64,000 nucleotides of DNA, taken from positions 2,582,288-2,646,287 of the forward strand of contig VUYV01000041.1 in assembly GCA_008711295.1 (NCBI GenBank), read 5' to 3'. Shown piece by piece: positions 38,701 through 53,700 of the stretch (positions are counted from its first letter, which is position 1; every line of letters begins with the position of its first letter). The translations under genes and the position numbers were made by a program. This DNA comes from Anarhynchus alexandrinus. Lineage: Eukaryota; Chordata; Aves; Charadriiformes; Charadriidae. The notes under the pieces were generated by a model, which searched no databases, was not told the origin of the DNA, and saw only the letters and a program-made list of their open reading frames with translations.

Positions 38701-41700
38701 GGATCACTTGAAAAGTTTTCAGAATATTTTGCTATTTGCATTGCCGCTGAAAACTCTTTTAAGGACTTTCAAGGTCAATTTTGAAGTTTTATCTGTACTG
38801 GTTACATCTGACCCTTGTGAAATATCAGCTAAAATCTATTCATTAAAAAAAAAAAAAAAAAATCAGAAAGTCATGGTTAGCTGGGGGGGTGTGCACCTAC
38901 GTAACAAGCAGGAGCTGTTTACAATGTGCTCAAGGTCCTCTTCTGTTTTGTTTACAGGTCGGGTTTTTCACAGGAACCTTTTTCGTGGCAGGTCTCAGCA
39001 ACAAGTCATAGTTAGGAACAGCACACTTGTAAAACCGCAACTTAAACAGAGTGAAAGGCAGCATTTTCCAGTAGAAGTTAAAGGCATGCCCCAGTTCTGG
39101 GCTGGACCACCGGCTATCCCGACCACCCTGTGTCGCTCCCGAAGCCGAAAGCAGCCGGTAGCTCATGTAGCTCCCCAGCTCTGATGGTTTTTGGTTTTAT
39201 GGCCAACCTATGGCTTGAGCGCGGGGCCACACTGGCAGGGCAGGCTGAGGTCTCCGACTTCTTACCGAGCAGCAGGAGAGCTGAACCGCACTCAGTTTAT
39301 TGCCTTCCTTTGTCTATCACCTTCCCTGTGAGTGGTGAAGGAAGGGGCACCAGGGTGGTGAGGAACCGCTTGGCTTGTGTTTCGTCAAACGCAGGACGCC
39401 ATTCGTGCCTTGAGCCTGGCCATGTATTGGATGTCTGGAGGGACTTGCAGCTGAAATGCTTTTAGTAAAATTGTATTTAAAATCAAGAATTCGAGCAGAG
39501 TAAAGCTGCAAGCACAGGCAGCCACCGAAATAGCTATGGTAGGTAGCTGCCCACCACGCTCCATGGAAAAAGGCAAGGCCTTCAGCCTTGCAGGCAGAGC
39601 CACGCTGCTTCAGAGCTTGATTTCATTGCATCTAGGGGCTGCCTGGCTGCTCTTGCCCTCTGGCTACGTCCTGTTTTCTTTGGATTTGCCAACAGTGTGA
39701 GTAATGCCAGAGGCTGACAGGGCAGCTGGCATGGAGCGTGCTACGCTGGCTTTTCATCTCTAATTACCCCCTTACACTAGGCTGTCTAGCTGTTAAATTA
39801 CCTATCTGTCATGAAGATATCCGAGTACAGTCACTCATGGTCTTTGTGCCATCCCTGGTTCTTCCTTTGTGGGGCAAAACCTGTGCCTAGGATGAGTAGA
39901 TATCTATGTTTCATGGGTTTGAATTTCATTTCTTCTCATACTTATTTATGTTGGTGATGTCTGGGCACACAGAGCTGGGTGCTGAGGTTGTGTGTGCTAT
40001 TCCTGCAGGTGTACAAAGGTGTATTGATGTTTGGGAGGGTGAAAAAGAGAAATGTTTTACAGTGTTTCCCAAGGATGCTTTGGATCTTGGCTTCTTTTAA
40101 TGTCTCCAGGAAATTCATGCTGCAGCTAGAAACTCTCTGCTAAAGGTTTTTTTAGATCCCAAAAAACAAAACCTGCTGTGATTATACAATACCATGACAT
40201 ACAGATCCACAAATACTAATATAATTGAAAGTGTAACTGCGGAATATTTGCCTTTGACTGAATTAGACACCAAGATGGACATCATGCTAACCCTCTTTCT
40301 TGTCTATGTAATAGCATCTAGCTGGTGTGGTATCTCCTGTAAATGAGCATTGCTCATGCCCTGGAGACTCTTTGGGCTTTGCTGTGGGTGATCCTTGCTC
40401 TCTTTCCTCTACTAGGTCCATGGGAAGTGCATGTGCAAGCACAACACAGCAGGGTCTCACTGCCAGCACTGCGCCCCGCTCTACAACGACCAACCTTGGC
40501 AGGCTGCCGACGGCAAAACGGGAGCCCCCAAAGAGTGTCAGTGTAAGTAGCCAGCCGGGAACAGCATCTCCAGAGCCTCTGTGGGAGTGAAACACTTCCT
40601 CCTTGTGTGCCTTTCTCCTGCATTTCCAAGAGGCAGCAGATACTGGGGTGGTGGGCAGGTGCTGGTGAAGCAGCTCAGCAAGTGGAGACCCAATGCCACA
40701 CTCCTGCCCAGCACCCACCACATGTTTGTATGGCGGGAACAGCCCTGTTCTCAAAGCTCCTAGCTTGGACATCCTCACAAGACCATGTTGTCTGTTGGTT
40801 GGGCCTTTCTGTGGGACCCAAGTGCATCTCCTTGAGATATGGTCTTCTGCTGCAGGCAGACTGCAGCCCGCCAGGGTGCCTTGGAGTTGATGGGAGGCCA
40901 GCATTGTCCCCTCCATAGGCACCGCTGACAAACACATTTGCGGGAGGTATGGCCTTCTGTTGCTGGACATGGGCTCTGCTCACCCCCTGGGCACCGGGGG
41001 CAGGAGGACCCCTGAGCTCTGGGGAGGTTTGGGGATTACTTCTGTGGTGCCGGAGACGGATGCTCAGGGTGAGTGCAGGCTGCAGGGGACCGCAGAGATC
41101 ACAGGGAAATCTGCTTCAGTAACAGCAGCAGTCTAGCCAGAAGGGTGCTGAGGATTAACCACGCCACCCTGGAAGTTTTGCAGACATGCCGAGTGCCATC
41201 CCACCACCATGGCTATGATGCTATCAACATTTAAGCTACCATCAGCCTGCCTATGTGGGCTGCAGTCATACTGCAGTATGGATGTTCCTCAAGGGAAAGA
41301 CAGTGAATCCCTGTTTGCACCAGCAGCATTTGATGAGCAGGGGTTAGAACAGATCTCACTTGGCCCCTGACTTCAGGCGTGTGGGCATCCAGACTGCCTC
41401 CACTGCCAGCACAGGGAAAGGGGGATGCTCGCTCTCTCTCACACACCTCCCCTCCACCTGCCTTTTCCCTCTGTCAGAAGCAAGGAGCATCCTGACAGCA
41501 CCTGTGTGGCAGATGCTGTATGGAGCACTGCTGATTTCTAAAGTAGGGAGGGAAGGATCCTGCCCCAGCAGGACCAGTTAATGTGGGAAGTCTCCCTGTG
41601 CTGGCCTGACCACGTTGCTGTCCTTGTACCAGGAAACCCATACTGGAAATAAAAGAGTTAAAGAAATTATTTTTTCTTGGATGTCACCTCTAGAGGTTGG

Positions 41701-44700
41701 GAAGCGTGGATGAAAATGTGATGATACTTCATGCGTTTGAATGAATAACAGGTTCATAGGTCAGGTCTCCCATTCCAAAACATGGTTTGGGTTTTTGTGT
41801 CTCCTTTCTGTAAATCAACATCTTTCACTGCCTTAATGAGTCTTTCTGTTCCCTTTGGCTTTGTCTCAGCGTGCAAGTGTAATGGGCATGCCGACACTTG
41901 TCATTTTGACATGGATGCGTGGCTGGCATCGGGCAATCGCAGTGGCGGCGTCTGTGATAACTGTCAGCATAACACGGAAGGGCAGCACTGCCAGCGCTGC
42001 AAGCCGGGCTTCTACCGGGACCTCAGGAAGCCCTTCTCTGCCCCAGATGCCTGCAAACGTAAGTCAGCAACCTTGTACTTAGTAATATGCTTCTCAAATG
42101 GGAGAGTGTCAAAGAAAAGGGGAGATCTTCCTGCCTTTTCTTGGAGCAACCTTCTTCCTTCAGTGAAGGACAGGGAGCTCTTTGAATTCCCTTTTTGATG
42201 CTGTTTGCAAAAAGCGATTGCGCGGTTTGCAGGGCAAAAACCTGCAGATGCTGTTGACAAATCTATCCCAAGTACCCTGTAGCTTAGGGGCAGGGGAAGA
42301 GAGATGATTCACTGACTTACTCCTGCTATTTTTGGAGAGCAAAAGTTGCATCATGTTTGCGTGTTCTCCTTGTTTGGTGATTACCGCAACCTCAGAAGCA
42401 GGGTGCCTCAGCCAACATGGGTGCAGCTGATAAATAGCATCGCCTACCAGTGCGTGTTCGCAGCAGCAGCAGGTGGGTATGGAGGGAGAGACGGGAACAC
42501 GAGTTAAGTGATATTCCAGAAGGCAATGACACCGAGGAGGCCGGGCCAAAGGCAATGACTTGGCCACATGTGAAATCAAATACTTCCCAAGCAACAGCAG
42601 CGATCCAAAAGCCACGCTCCCCAGGGACCACTGTGAGCAATGGTGACTCACTGTGGGGGACTCCGGATCCCCAAACCGGGCTGAGCACATTACACTGATC
42701 AGCTAAATATAGGGTGCAGGCGTGCTCTCTGCTCTGCGCCTACAGCCACCCACCAGCTTCGCCAGATTTCTCCTCACTGACCCAAATCTGGAGGAGGACC
42801 GTCATGGGTGGCAGAAAAAAATCCGACTGACACCCTGCTTGTGTCATTTGAGGGGACACTGAGCACATCTCTGTCTCATCCAAAGGAGAAGTACCTGCGT
42901 TTAAAGGAAGATAAATCTGTCTGGGGTGGGGAGCTGCAACCTGGGCTGGGAGGGTGTGTGCAGTTTCACTTTCATCTGCAGGGTCTTGTGGGGAACAACC
43001 ACTTTTGTCCCACTCCCTTGCTGTACATCATCCTTGTGAGACTCCCAGTGGCCCCGCCACCCTGTTGCAGAAGTCCTCCTCCTCTCCACCTTTCACCTTG
43101 TTGCGAGGAGGAGCAGCAACAGCTGAACCGCCTGTTTTACAGCCCTAATTCTCTTTATGAAAACAGAATTGACCACAGTTCTCCATTACTTGTGTAAATA
43201 ATTATTTCACTGCTGTAGTATGTACACAAATTTGGATTTTTAAACAGTGCATTTAATGACTTTTTAAAGTTCCTTTACCTACTTGTGTACATTGAAGTCC
43301 CAAGTCTCCTCTGAAACATCAGACACTTTCCCTCCGTAATTACTGCCAGAATTTATGCAACAAACTTTTGTTTTGGGGTCTGATTAGTAAAAAAACAGTT
43401 TTAAATCTTCCACTTAGACCCAAAGCAGGGATTTGAGGGGTTTTTCCTAACACCCGTGGATCCAGCCTTGCTGATGAAAAAAAAAAAAAAAGGATTAGTT
43501 GACTCCTGAGAGATAACACAGGACAAAAGACTGAAATAAATTCTCAAGATCCAAAACATGCTTTTACTGGAGTTGTGCTACCTTCGCTAGGATTGTAATT
43601 CCTGATGCTCTTTACATGTCAGTTCCCATGAGGGAAGAGGATGCACTTTTCTGAGGTCATTGAAGCCAAGCCAAGCTTTAGCACTGGTTTGAGTGTGGTC
43701 TTCTGAACAGCTGAAAATAACTCCCTTCACCTTGGAGGTGGTAGGAGTGGCCGCCATCTCCTGTGATGTCTCATGCAGCCCATCAAGGAGATGGAGTTTC
43801 ACAAGGGACCCATCGTAGGGTTTTCCTGGTGCCAAAATGCCCAGTCCAAATCCTCCGGCTGTTTGGAGGGTCTGAGAGGAAGTCAAATGGCACCTCCTGG
43901 GCTGGCCAGCATGGAGCCTCCTTCCTTCCAAAACCAGATGGAAACAGAGATCTCGGGATGTATCGATGCAAAACAGCTACAGCTCGAAGGGAAGGCTGCC
44001 AACAGCGTGCGTGTGCCTGTGTGCAAGTTAGACCAGCACTAATGAAGTCAGGCATAACATCACGTCACGTTAGCCAAATCCCAGGAGACTCGATTAAAAA
44101 GTTTCTCCCAGCCCTTCTGGGCAGGAGGAAGCTGTGGAGATGAGATGATTAACGGGTATTTTTGTTGAAGTGCTTGGTCCTCTCGGATTTCTGCATTCAT
44201 CTCTAAATCACTGGCCCGTGGCATTCCATTTTCCACATTTTTTCCCCAAAAAAAAGTGTGCCTGACGTAAAGACTATAAATTTGTTTCTGTTACTCTTTA
44301 ATGCAACAATCCAGCCTCTTTATGGACCACTATGTATTCATGAATTCTGATATTTAAAGGCCAAAGGTAGCATATGTTTGACAAGAACTGTAAGATAGCC
44401 TTGAGTACAGTGAGAAAAAGTCTAAATTTATTTACCTTCTTCATTAAGTACATCTACTTTGTTGCTCTTTTGGGGTTTTTTTTGGTATTTATGAGTTACA
44501 GAGCATGAAGTACTCAACATCTCAGGGAGACAACTTTCCACGGCATAAACTGGGTTCCATAAAAATGTAGGGGTTGTCTGAATGCTTTGCTTTCAGAGAC
44601 CTTATTGCTCCAAACACACAGATTATTTCTCTCTGGGCTTTTCAAACCCTCACAAATGCTCTCCTCCCTAAGACCCCTTCACCGTTTTCCTTCTGGTCTC

Positions 44701-47700
44701 CTGCTGCCAGGGCTCTCCCTGCACCCGGGGAACCGGCATCTCACGGGGGAGCCCGGCAGCTTGCAGGGCAGTAGCAAATGACTAATGACTGTTAAATTAA
44801 ATTATATAAGACCGATTACGGTCTATGCCTGGCACGTTTCCAAGGGCCGTGCCGTGGTCTGCAATAACAAGGGACGTGCGTGGTGCCCGGCTATTTTTTT
44901 CTGGGAAGGCCACGGCGCTGCCTGCTCGCTCCTGGCTCAAGGCACCGTTATTGCTCAACCGCGGGGTAACACTGAAAATTTGAAAATGCCAAGGTCAAAG
45001 TAAATAAAGGAGTTGTTAAGCCATAATCTTTAAGGATACTTTAAAGATTCTTGTAGGCAGAGTGTATATAATATTTGCTCAGGAGTAGGTGTGTACCCGA
45101 TAAAACGAGACGTTCTGCCATTTAAAACAGCAATCTGATGACTCTTTCCCCCCGCCATACCTATCGGTCCTTTTCTTTACACCCCTCATGAATTTCTAAG
45201 CTTCAACTACAGTATAATTGCAGACCATAAATCAGGTTTTATAATTGCTGAGTTTATTTTTGGGTTTCAACTGTAGATTTTTGAGGGTAAATATTTGTCA
45301 TTTCCAAAGGTTAGCTGGCAGCTGAAGAAACCGCAGCAGTATCATCGATCCAGGGTGGGGAAATCCAGCCCCGCTGAAGTCCCACTTACTAGGTTTCGAT
45401 CCCAATCAGCACATGCGATGCCGGGACAGGCAGCTGTTAATCCATATATACATGGAAGTCACACGCAAAATGTTGCTATGTAGTACAGGGCGGTAAATTG
45501 GTGTTTTAACAATGCTGCTTATAAATCAAAAAGAAAGCTAAAAGATGGAGCTTGTGGAAGGTTTCTCTTGGTCCCAGGCTAGTGGTGCCCAGCCAGTCCT
45601 TCTCTCACTGGAGCTCCCTTGGCCATGGCAACCCCCAGCCTCGCCAGCGGGGTGGCCACGGCACACGAGACAGGCACTGTCCCAAAGCCTCACACTGCAA
45701 GTCTCGCACTCTGCACCTGTGTAGCCACCACGAAGTGCCATCCAACACTGTCTGTAGCTTCTTTATCTGCTGCTTGGCTGCTTCTTTCACCTTGCTGGAG
45801 GTGGGTCTCCTACTACCTGTACTACAGTGAGGAGCGGATTGGGTGGAAGAAGGAAAATGGGGTCTAAAACCAACACTCAGTGCAGCAGACCATGAGGGAG
45901 CTGCAGCTGCCAAAATATTGTATAATCAGTCTTGGAGTCCTTTTCTTCCTGCCATTGCCATAGTATGGAAGCACTTGGTCCTATTTTCATACATTTTTTT
46001 CAAAGTTGGTACAACGCGCTCACATTTGAGCTCTAAAGTCTCATTTCTGTGCTCGGTGCGTAGTGATGGGCTGCACTTTATGTGTCTGCATTGCTCAGCA
46101 CATTTCCACTGCAGCACATCTCAAACGTTTACTGTGTTGTAAATCAGCCACCCAAAGCATCCAGATTAACGCCACTTAGTGTCATCTTGGGCCTCCACCC
46201 AAGATGCAAGACCAAAAACCTTCAATTCACTGGCCGCCGATGGAAAGCAAGTTGGCGCTTTGGTAGCTCATCGGGGAGCAGCCAGGAAGGAGGGGGGCCA
46301 TGGAGGGGGGTGCACAGCCCTTGTAGAAATGACCGACCTTTACAACACATCTCTTTGTAACTTTTATTAAAAAGTATAGCCCACTACATTCTCATTTTTA
46401 GTTGCCATTTTAATTGCCTAGGAGCTTGCCGCTCTATATTTTGTAACAGCTTTTGTAAATTTAATATCCTTGCCTCACCACGGTGATGCCACTGCCATTA
46501 AATTTTCCATTAGGAAAAACAATGTGTGAAAGCATTGTCTAAAACATAAAAAACTCTAACCCCCAATAGGGCTGGGTGTAAAACTCAGCTGAAACCCAAC
46601 CGAAACAGGACCAAATCTCTCTCTGAGCAGTGGGTTTAGCTCCCTGACTGCAGCAGAATAGAAAAGCTTTAAGTGCTTGATATTTCCCCTGAAGGGGCTG
46701 AGGAATGCCAGAAATACCCACCGCATTTAGTAGGAAAAGAGAGCATTTGGCTACATGTGTCAGGTGTAAAACACTTCACAGACTTCAGGAGAAAGGTATG
46801 CGAGTCTCAGTGAGCATTGTTGAAAACTATGCTATTAAAGGTACTGGAGTTCACTGCCTGCAGCTAGTTATGCAGTTTGTGGAGAGGCTTTCTAATCTTT
46901 TAATTTTATGTAATTATATTTGTTTGGGAATCGAAAGGGTGGGGAAAATTTGGGGATTACTTTGGCAAAGATTTTGGAATTGTAGTCGCCTCTAAGTTAA
47001 CTGCCAATATTAATCTATCCTTTAATATTTTGAAACGACATTCCAGGTATGTCAAATCCCTGAAACCACAAAAATGTTGTCAGAGCAAAGTTAAAAATAT
47101 GTGTGTAGCAATAAGTATTTTAAGAGAAAGAAAGGCTGCGTTGCATGCAATGGCTTTTCTGCTTTATTGCCTTCACAGCTGCAAAATAGAAATATGTGTA
47201 TTAGAATTTGGTGAAAACTTTCTCTCCAAATGAAATTTTCTCAGGAAATACAATTTTTATGTAAATGGAGTTTTAGGCAAAAGTCAATCAGCAGGGATTT
47301 TTTCACCATAACGCTCAAGACTGACCGTAACACATCCTGGGCAGAGAACCAAACCCTGAGGGAAGGAGAGCATGAGTCACTCGGCTACTGGTCCTGCAGG
47401 GCACTGCATTCCCAGCTGGCCAGGCCAAATGGTCAGAGGTTTGGCTCACACTTTTGATAACTGTATTTCTGACCTTTGAAAAGATTAACAGCTTTGGGAG
47501 AAAAAAGGTTGTAGTCTTGCAACAGAGACAAATTACATCTATGCAAAAGAAAAATCCTAAGAAGTATGCAAGGAAAACTTCACACCACCTGTTTTAGGGT
47601 ATACTTTCCGATTTGTGATAATGGTCATTTATCCTAGAGTGTCCCAGTACGCTTCCAGTGCATCATTCTGCTGCAACGGGCTATGGGGGGAGGAAAAAAC

Positions 47701-50700
47701 AGCAGCTGGTGTTTCTGACATGTGCTTTGCAAACCTGTGTCCCGGAGTATACATCTCTGCATCTTTAAGCCATCCATGGCCTTGTTCTTTTTTAATGTTT
47801 TGCAATTATAGCTTTAAAAGAAAATCAGACAAAGACAGAGGGGTACTTTTTGCTCAGCCTCCACTTTAATTAAATGACCATTCTGAGGTGGTTTTTTTTA
47901 ACCTCCTGGCAGCAAGACAGCTGTTATTACTTTAGAAAGCAGTTATGCACTGATCCATTTTTTGGAATGAAGCACCTCAACCCTGATTCCACAGCTGCTT
48001 AAACATCTACCTTAGAGCAGGCACATCCCTGGGTACTTTGGATTGGAGTCCGGATGCTGTAAGAAAAGTAGTAAAGGCCTGTTTGGCAAAACATAATGCG
48101 AAACAAAGGTAGTTTGACTAATTAAGATACATCACAAAAGTTAAAGCCATATGGTTTCTAAAGGGAGATTCTGGTCAGATTTATATAGGCGAGAGGAAAA
48201 AAAAGAAGCCCAGAAACATCATTGTCCCCAGGCAGAGCGGTGGTTTTGCAGGCATCTCCTGCGCCTTCATCCCGTAGAGCTTTTGCGCTCACAGATGCTC
48301 TCTCTTCCCCCACGGTATCTCCCGCAGCCTGCTCCTGCCACCCCCTGGGATCAGCCGTGCTACCCCTGGGCCCCCGCACCTTCTGCGACCCCAGCACCGG
48401 CGACTGCCCCTGCAAGCCCGGCGTGGCGGGGCCCCGCTGCGACCACTGCCTCCCTGGCTACTGGGGCTTCGGTGCCTACGGCTGCCGCCCCTGCGACTGC
48501 GCCCGCAGCTGTGACCCCCGCACCGGTGACTGCCGCAGCAGCAGGTGAGTTGGGGGGTCCTGGTCACTTCTTCTTCAGCCTCAGCGATCCCCCCACCATC
48601 TTCATCCCAGGGAAGGCAGTGCTCCGACCCAGTTTATGCATGGCACGCAGCCTGAAGAATATCCATTATATAAAATATTTGGGGTTTGGTATGGTCAGGA
48701 ATTGGGGATGGAGCGGGAGCTGAGGCTGCAGTTCACCTGGTGCCTGGCACATGGTGGCAGGGCACCGGCGAGGTTGGATTATTGGATCTTGGTGCAGGTG
48801 TTAATGCATGGGGGGCTTTCCATAACCTTCACCATTGCTTCATCTCCATGAGCAAAATGTGAGCCTCGGTGAGATCTGAGTGAGAGGAGACCACAGGGTT
48901 AATATTGTTGCTGTTGCAATTCAGCTTCCATTGACAGCGCTGGACTTAGAGTCAGGCTCTGACTTTTAGAAGACTGTGCATTTTAATAATATCCCACTCT
49001 CCAGATCATATATGTTGCTTTTTTTTACCACGCTGGGGATATTTATAGCATATAAATCCCTATAACGCATATTAAACCCCAAATGGATTTGTGACCCACT
49101 CTGACAACAGTCAGCCTGTTCACTTTCCAAAACTGCCCCTTGCATTTAACACCACCAAGATGTGCCGTCACGTTGCGCCCAGAGGACGGGTTGGTGGTGG
49201 CCCAGCTTTCTGCCAGCACCAGGAGGAAGGCTGACCATCTCCCTTTTCCCTCAACAGCTCGGATGTGACCTGGCACCATGAAGCACCTCCTTTCCAGGCA
49301 GTGTTAAACGACAGCGAGCCTGCCTGGGACTGGGAGGACGAGCAGGGCTTCTCGGCGCTCCGGCACTCCGGTAGGATGATGGCTTCACACGTGTTTCCCT
49401 GCCCCATCCCTCCTGCCAGCAGCCAGTGTGGATACAGTCTTCTGCACTGGCTTGTAATTGGCGCCCTGGCAGTTGCAGGAGGGGATGGACGTTCCCCCAT
49501 TAATGTCCTATGTGACCACCTCCTTCCCCTCCACGAGCCGGAGGAGCCTTACACCTCGTCCCCTCAATGTGAGGATGTGCAAACTCTATAGGGAGATGCT
49601 CCGTGCTGAAAGCTGGCACCCAGCATTTAGCTGGCGGTAAGGCAAGAGTTGCCTGCCTGAATTTGCAGCCCCAGCTCTGAATTTCAAGGCTGAACACTCT
49701 TAATTTGTCCACCTTGTTTTAAATGTGTCTTTTGTATTCACCAGAACTACTACATGTCGGACAAGCTAGCAACAATATTTAGAGGGTATTTTTTGCCACA
49801 TCACAGGAAGGGAATTGGAAATTTCCAAATAAAAACTTATTTCCCCAATACCACGTCAAATTTGGCCTCGGTTTGCAGCTTATGGTGCAATTTGAGCATG
49901 CCTGGCATTTCAGCTACGATTTCAGCAGATTAAGTTATTTCCCCCCCAGTCTGAAGGAGGCGGGTGCTGCGTGAGTTTGTCCCCATGGCGCAGCGTCAAG
50001 CCATCCTCCCTTGCAATGGCTGCATGCAAGCAGGCAAGCGTCATTTCCTGCATTTTCAGAAAGCGGCATGATAAAATCTCAAAGATACAATAATTGAGTT
50101 AATTGAGGGGAAAGCTCTATCATTTGTCTGGACAACTTCATTTTACATGTAAATAAGTATATCATGTTATTCTTTGTTCTAAGATCACGGAAGTCATTAA
50201 TCTGCCTTAACCTCTGCAACATTTCCTTTCAAAATTTTGTCTGGTACATTACGGTGTGGAAAATACCGTGGGGAAAGACATGCGTGTTATTTGCATCCCG
50301 AGGCAAAATAATAAGGCCTTTGTTTCCCTTCTCTTCAAATTGTAAACAAGGAATCATTGCCCTTGGACTAAGACTGTCTATTCAGCCTGGATCTGAAAAT
50401 AGGGGTGTTTTTTTGCATGGGGCTTGTGGACCACGTGAAAACCTCTGGCAGGTCTCAGGCTCTGCCCGCGAAAGCTCCCATCTTTTAAGCACAATCCACA
50501 GCTTTTTGCTTCCTTCTTTTTTCCCAGGTAAATGCGAATGTAAAGAGCAAGTTTTAGGGAATCCCAAGGTCTTCTGTGGGATGAAGTACACCTACGGTGA
50601 GTTTTGGGTGAGGGCGTAAAGGGAGGTGCTGCGAGGTAGTGCAAGAGTGTAAAGTGTGAGAGGTGCTGCTGTGTGCACTGTTCCATCCCCACAAATCCAT

Positions 50701-53700
50701 GGGCTACTTAGTCTGGGGGCAGATCTTCGGCTTTTCCAAAATGTGTAGATATCATGGTGCCAAGTCAAGGTGGGTGAAGCGTCTTGCTCTGTTACCACCT
50801 CTCTTGCTACCAAAATACTCTTGTGCCAAAATCATGGGAGGACAAGAGGTGGAAGAGTCCCTCAGAGGTTGTCTAGGTCCAAGACAGACTGGAAAGCACT
50901 CTTAACAGAAATGGGTCACTAAAACTCTGTCTGTAGACCAGGTGCCCCAAGAACGGCCTAGAAACCACTAAATCTGAATTACACCGAATGTAAGGAGGGA
51001 CAGTGGTCACCACATAAGCCACTACGTGAAGAAAACGGCTCTGGCAGCTACTGGGAGCTTCCCCCTGTCAACAAAGTTCAGCTGTTGCAATGCGGGGATG
51101 TATATTGTCTATGTGTCTGTTGGATTTAAATGAATGAGAGGAGGCGCTTTGTTTCCCAAGACCTCTCCAGTGCGTGCCAGTGAACCGCCTCCTTCATACC
51201 GCAGCAGAGCAAGGAATGCTCTGTGCAGCACTCCCTTCCTTCACAGTCTTCCAGGGGTCTCTTGCACCTGTTTCGTCTCGCACTGAAGTTGAAAATGCAC
51301 AGAGAGATAACCCCTACCTCTGCAGGCTGCGGACCAACCCACAAAGGGAAGTTCAAGGGGCCGCCAGCTGTTGAAATATAGCCCTGGCTTAGCGATATTA
51401 GGAAAAAATCTGATTCTGCTTTGCTTTGCTCCCTGGCCGTGATAATGACTGTGTTTAATCTTGCAAAAGATAAGAAATAATAAAAAAAAAAAAGTCACAA
51501 AACCCCCAGGTTCATAAATCTTATCTACAGTGCACTCAGGCTTCCCACCCTTTTATCACTTGACATGCAAAGGTGTCAGCTACGCTGGAGAGACAGGTGA
51601 ATTATGGGGCTCATCATGAGCTTCAGGAGGCCATACTGTGGGAGGAGAGGTTTCCCTGAGCTTCCCAATGTGCAGCACTGATGATACCTACCGTGCAGCA
51701 TGGTGATACCTACCACTGTAGGCATCAGCATGGCTGGGGGGAGGCTCACACGTGGGACCTGAGCCTCCACCATACAGGGGCTCAGCAGGTGGGATACCAG
51801 GTGGAGAGAGTGAGCCTGTGGGTATCTGTGAGCTCAAAATGCTCCGTGATTTGCCTCAGTCCCCACCAACGTCTCAGTCTCCGCCACTGCGTTTGGATTT
51901 GGTGGCTCTGCAAAGCAGAGGACCGACAGTAGAAGTGCTCACCAGGGTGGGATGGGGGCAGCCTCTTGCACCCCTGCCTGCTGCCTGGCCTGCCCGGGCT
52001 AAGGCTGGTAAAGCCTCCAGGTCCAGCCCTAAAAGCAAGGTTTTCTGCTTGATTTATGAAAGTGCTAAGGAAGCCAAAGTCTTTGCTGAGCTCTGTGCAA
52101 AAATGGGGCCCTCACAAGTTTTGAAAATTGGGTCATTGGACCTCTCCTGCTGCCCATGTGGCAGGTCCGGGGGCCATGGCCAAACCAACCAGCAGCGTTC
52201 CTGCACTCCTCTGGTCGCTGCACTGACCCTGGGCTCCCCAGCAAGGAGCATCAGGCTAGCTCCACTGTAATGAAGTAATTGTCCTCAGTACTTAGCCCAG
52301 ACACCTGCATTATACCAAAAAAGTAAAAATCCAAACAAAAAAGACTGTTGTAAATAGTTTATATATTCCTGGCTTTGAATTCCTGTCTTCCCAGTGATCA
52401 AGACGAAGATCTTGTCAGCTCATGACAAAGGCTCCCATGCAGAAGTCAATGTGAAGATCAAGAAAGTCTTGAAATCTACAAAGCTGAAGATCCTCCGGGG
52501 CAAGAGGACTCTCTACCCTGAATCCTGGACTAACAGAGGCTGCACTTGTCCCATCCTCAATCCTGGTAGGTTCGACTCCCTGAGCAGTACGTCCCCACCA
52601 CGTTTACACAGATTTCATTCCCACCCCTCCATCCCCTCATATGCCAATGAGCTGAGATTGCATCCCAGCATTGATTAAATTATTGGCTGTTACATCATTT
52701 GTATTCCAACATCTGTCTCCATAAAACCTGAATTTGTAGAGAAAAACTTGTTTCATTCTATAGACTTTCAAACATACAATTCTCTTTATGAAGCATAATG
52801 ACAGTCTTACAGCTTTACCAGAGTCTGTTCCCAGAGGGAGGGAGGTGCATATCACACCGTGACCACATAACATATCTTTTCAAAACTAATACTAATTTGA
52901 ATCCATAAAAATGCATTTAAATCTAATTTGAGTTATGACATTGTACTGGATTTCTAATCTAAACTCAAGGGAAGATGTCTCTTTGCATGTAAGGCTAATT
53001 TGCATCTACAAGATTTGGAAGAGATTGTCTTACACAGTGAGAGGGCAGCTTTGGCTTCACAGTTTTTTCTCATCTTCTTTCACTGAAATGGAGTATAACC
53101 AGTGGTGGGTAAACAGTGAGTGCACACTCTGGTATGAATGAGGAGATGCGGACTCAGGGTTTTCTTCAATAACAGAAAACTAAGCTCCAGCTCACACACC
53201 TTTCTTTACAACTCTGAGATAAACCAACAGTTACCAACTAATTCAGATAAAGGGTTTTCTTTCCGTGAGGCACACACATCGCTTGGAAATCACCGATTGA
53301 AACGTTGACTTCAGTGCTGAGACATCCCTTATGTGTGCAGCACTAGGAACTTCCTTTGGGGGGAAGTACTGTCTGCGAGGCTAGATCACGCAGAAAGGTT
53401 ATTCATTGATGAGGTGTTTGCAGTCTTCTTTCATCTCCACCGGAGTCACTGTCTTTGGCTTTGAAGGCAAGCTGCCCTGATAGCACAGCTGTAGTCGGGA
53501 AGTCTTGTCAGGCGGAAGGGTCAGATCAATCAGCAGCGTTAGGCAGGACTTTACTGTTTAAGCACAGTAAGACTTGGATATTGGTAAAACACCATAAATC
53601 TATAATTAAATAGATTACAGCTGTTTTATTTTTCCATATGCAATGCAAACACAAGCAAGAAAGCCTTAATATGAACCTGGAGGAATGCTGTGGAAGCTGT

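Larger units (their letters stand above)
30976..40415 (+). other. NTN4 intron 3
   Basis: Phase 0 intron of 9440 bp, GTATGT to CTACTAG. It carries one antisense CR1 (34016-34300), a 16-bp unit repeated twice at 31651-31682, and an 18-base A run at 38845-38862. The rest is unremarkable unique sequence with no recognisable exon. Confidence 0.9.

Noticed and set aside
50845..50960. A possible decayed CR1 in antisense (GTGGAAGAGTCCCTCAGAGG, TTGTCTAGGTCCA)
   Set aside because: Only one short block resembles CR1; the rest does not follow the element, so the match may be chance.
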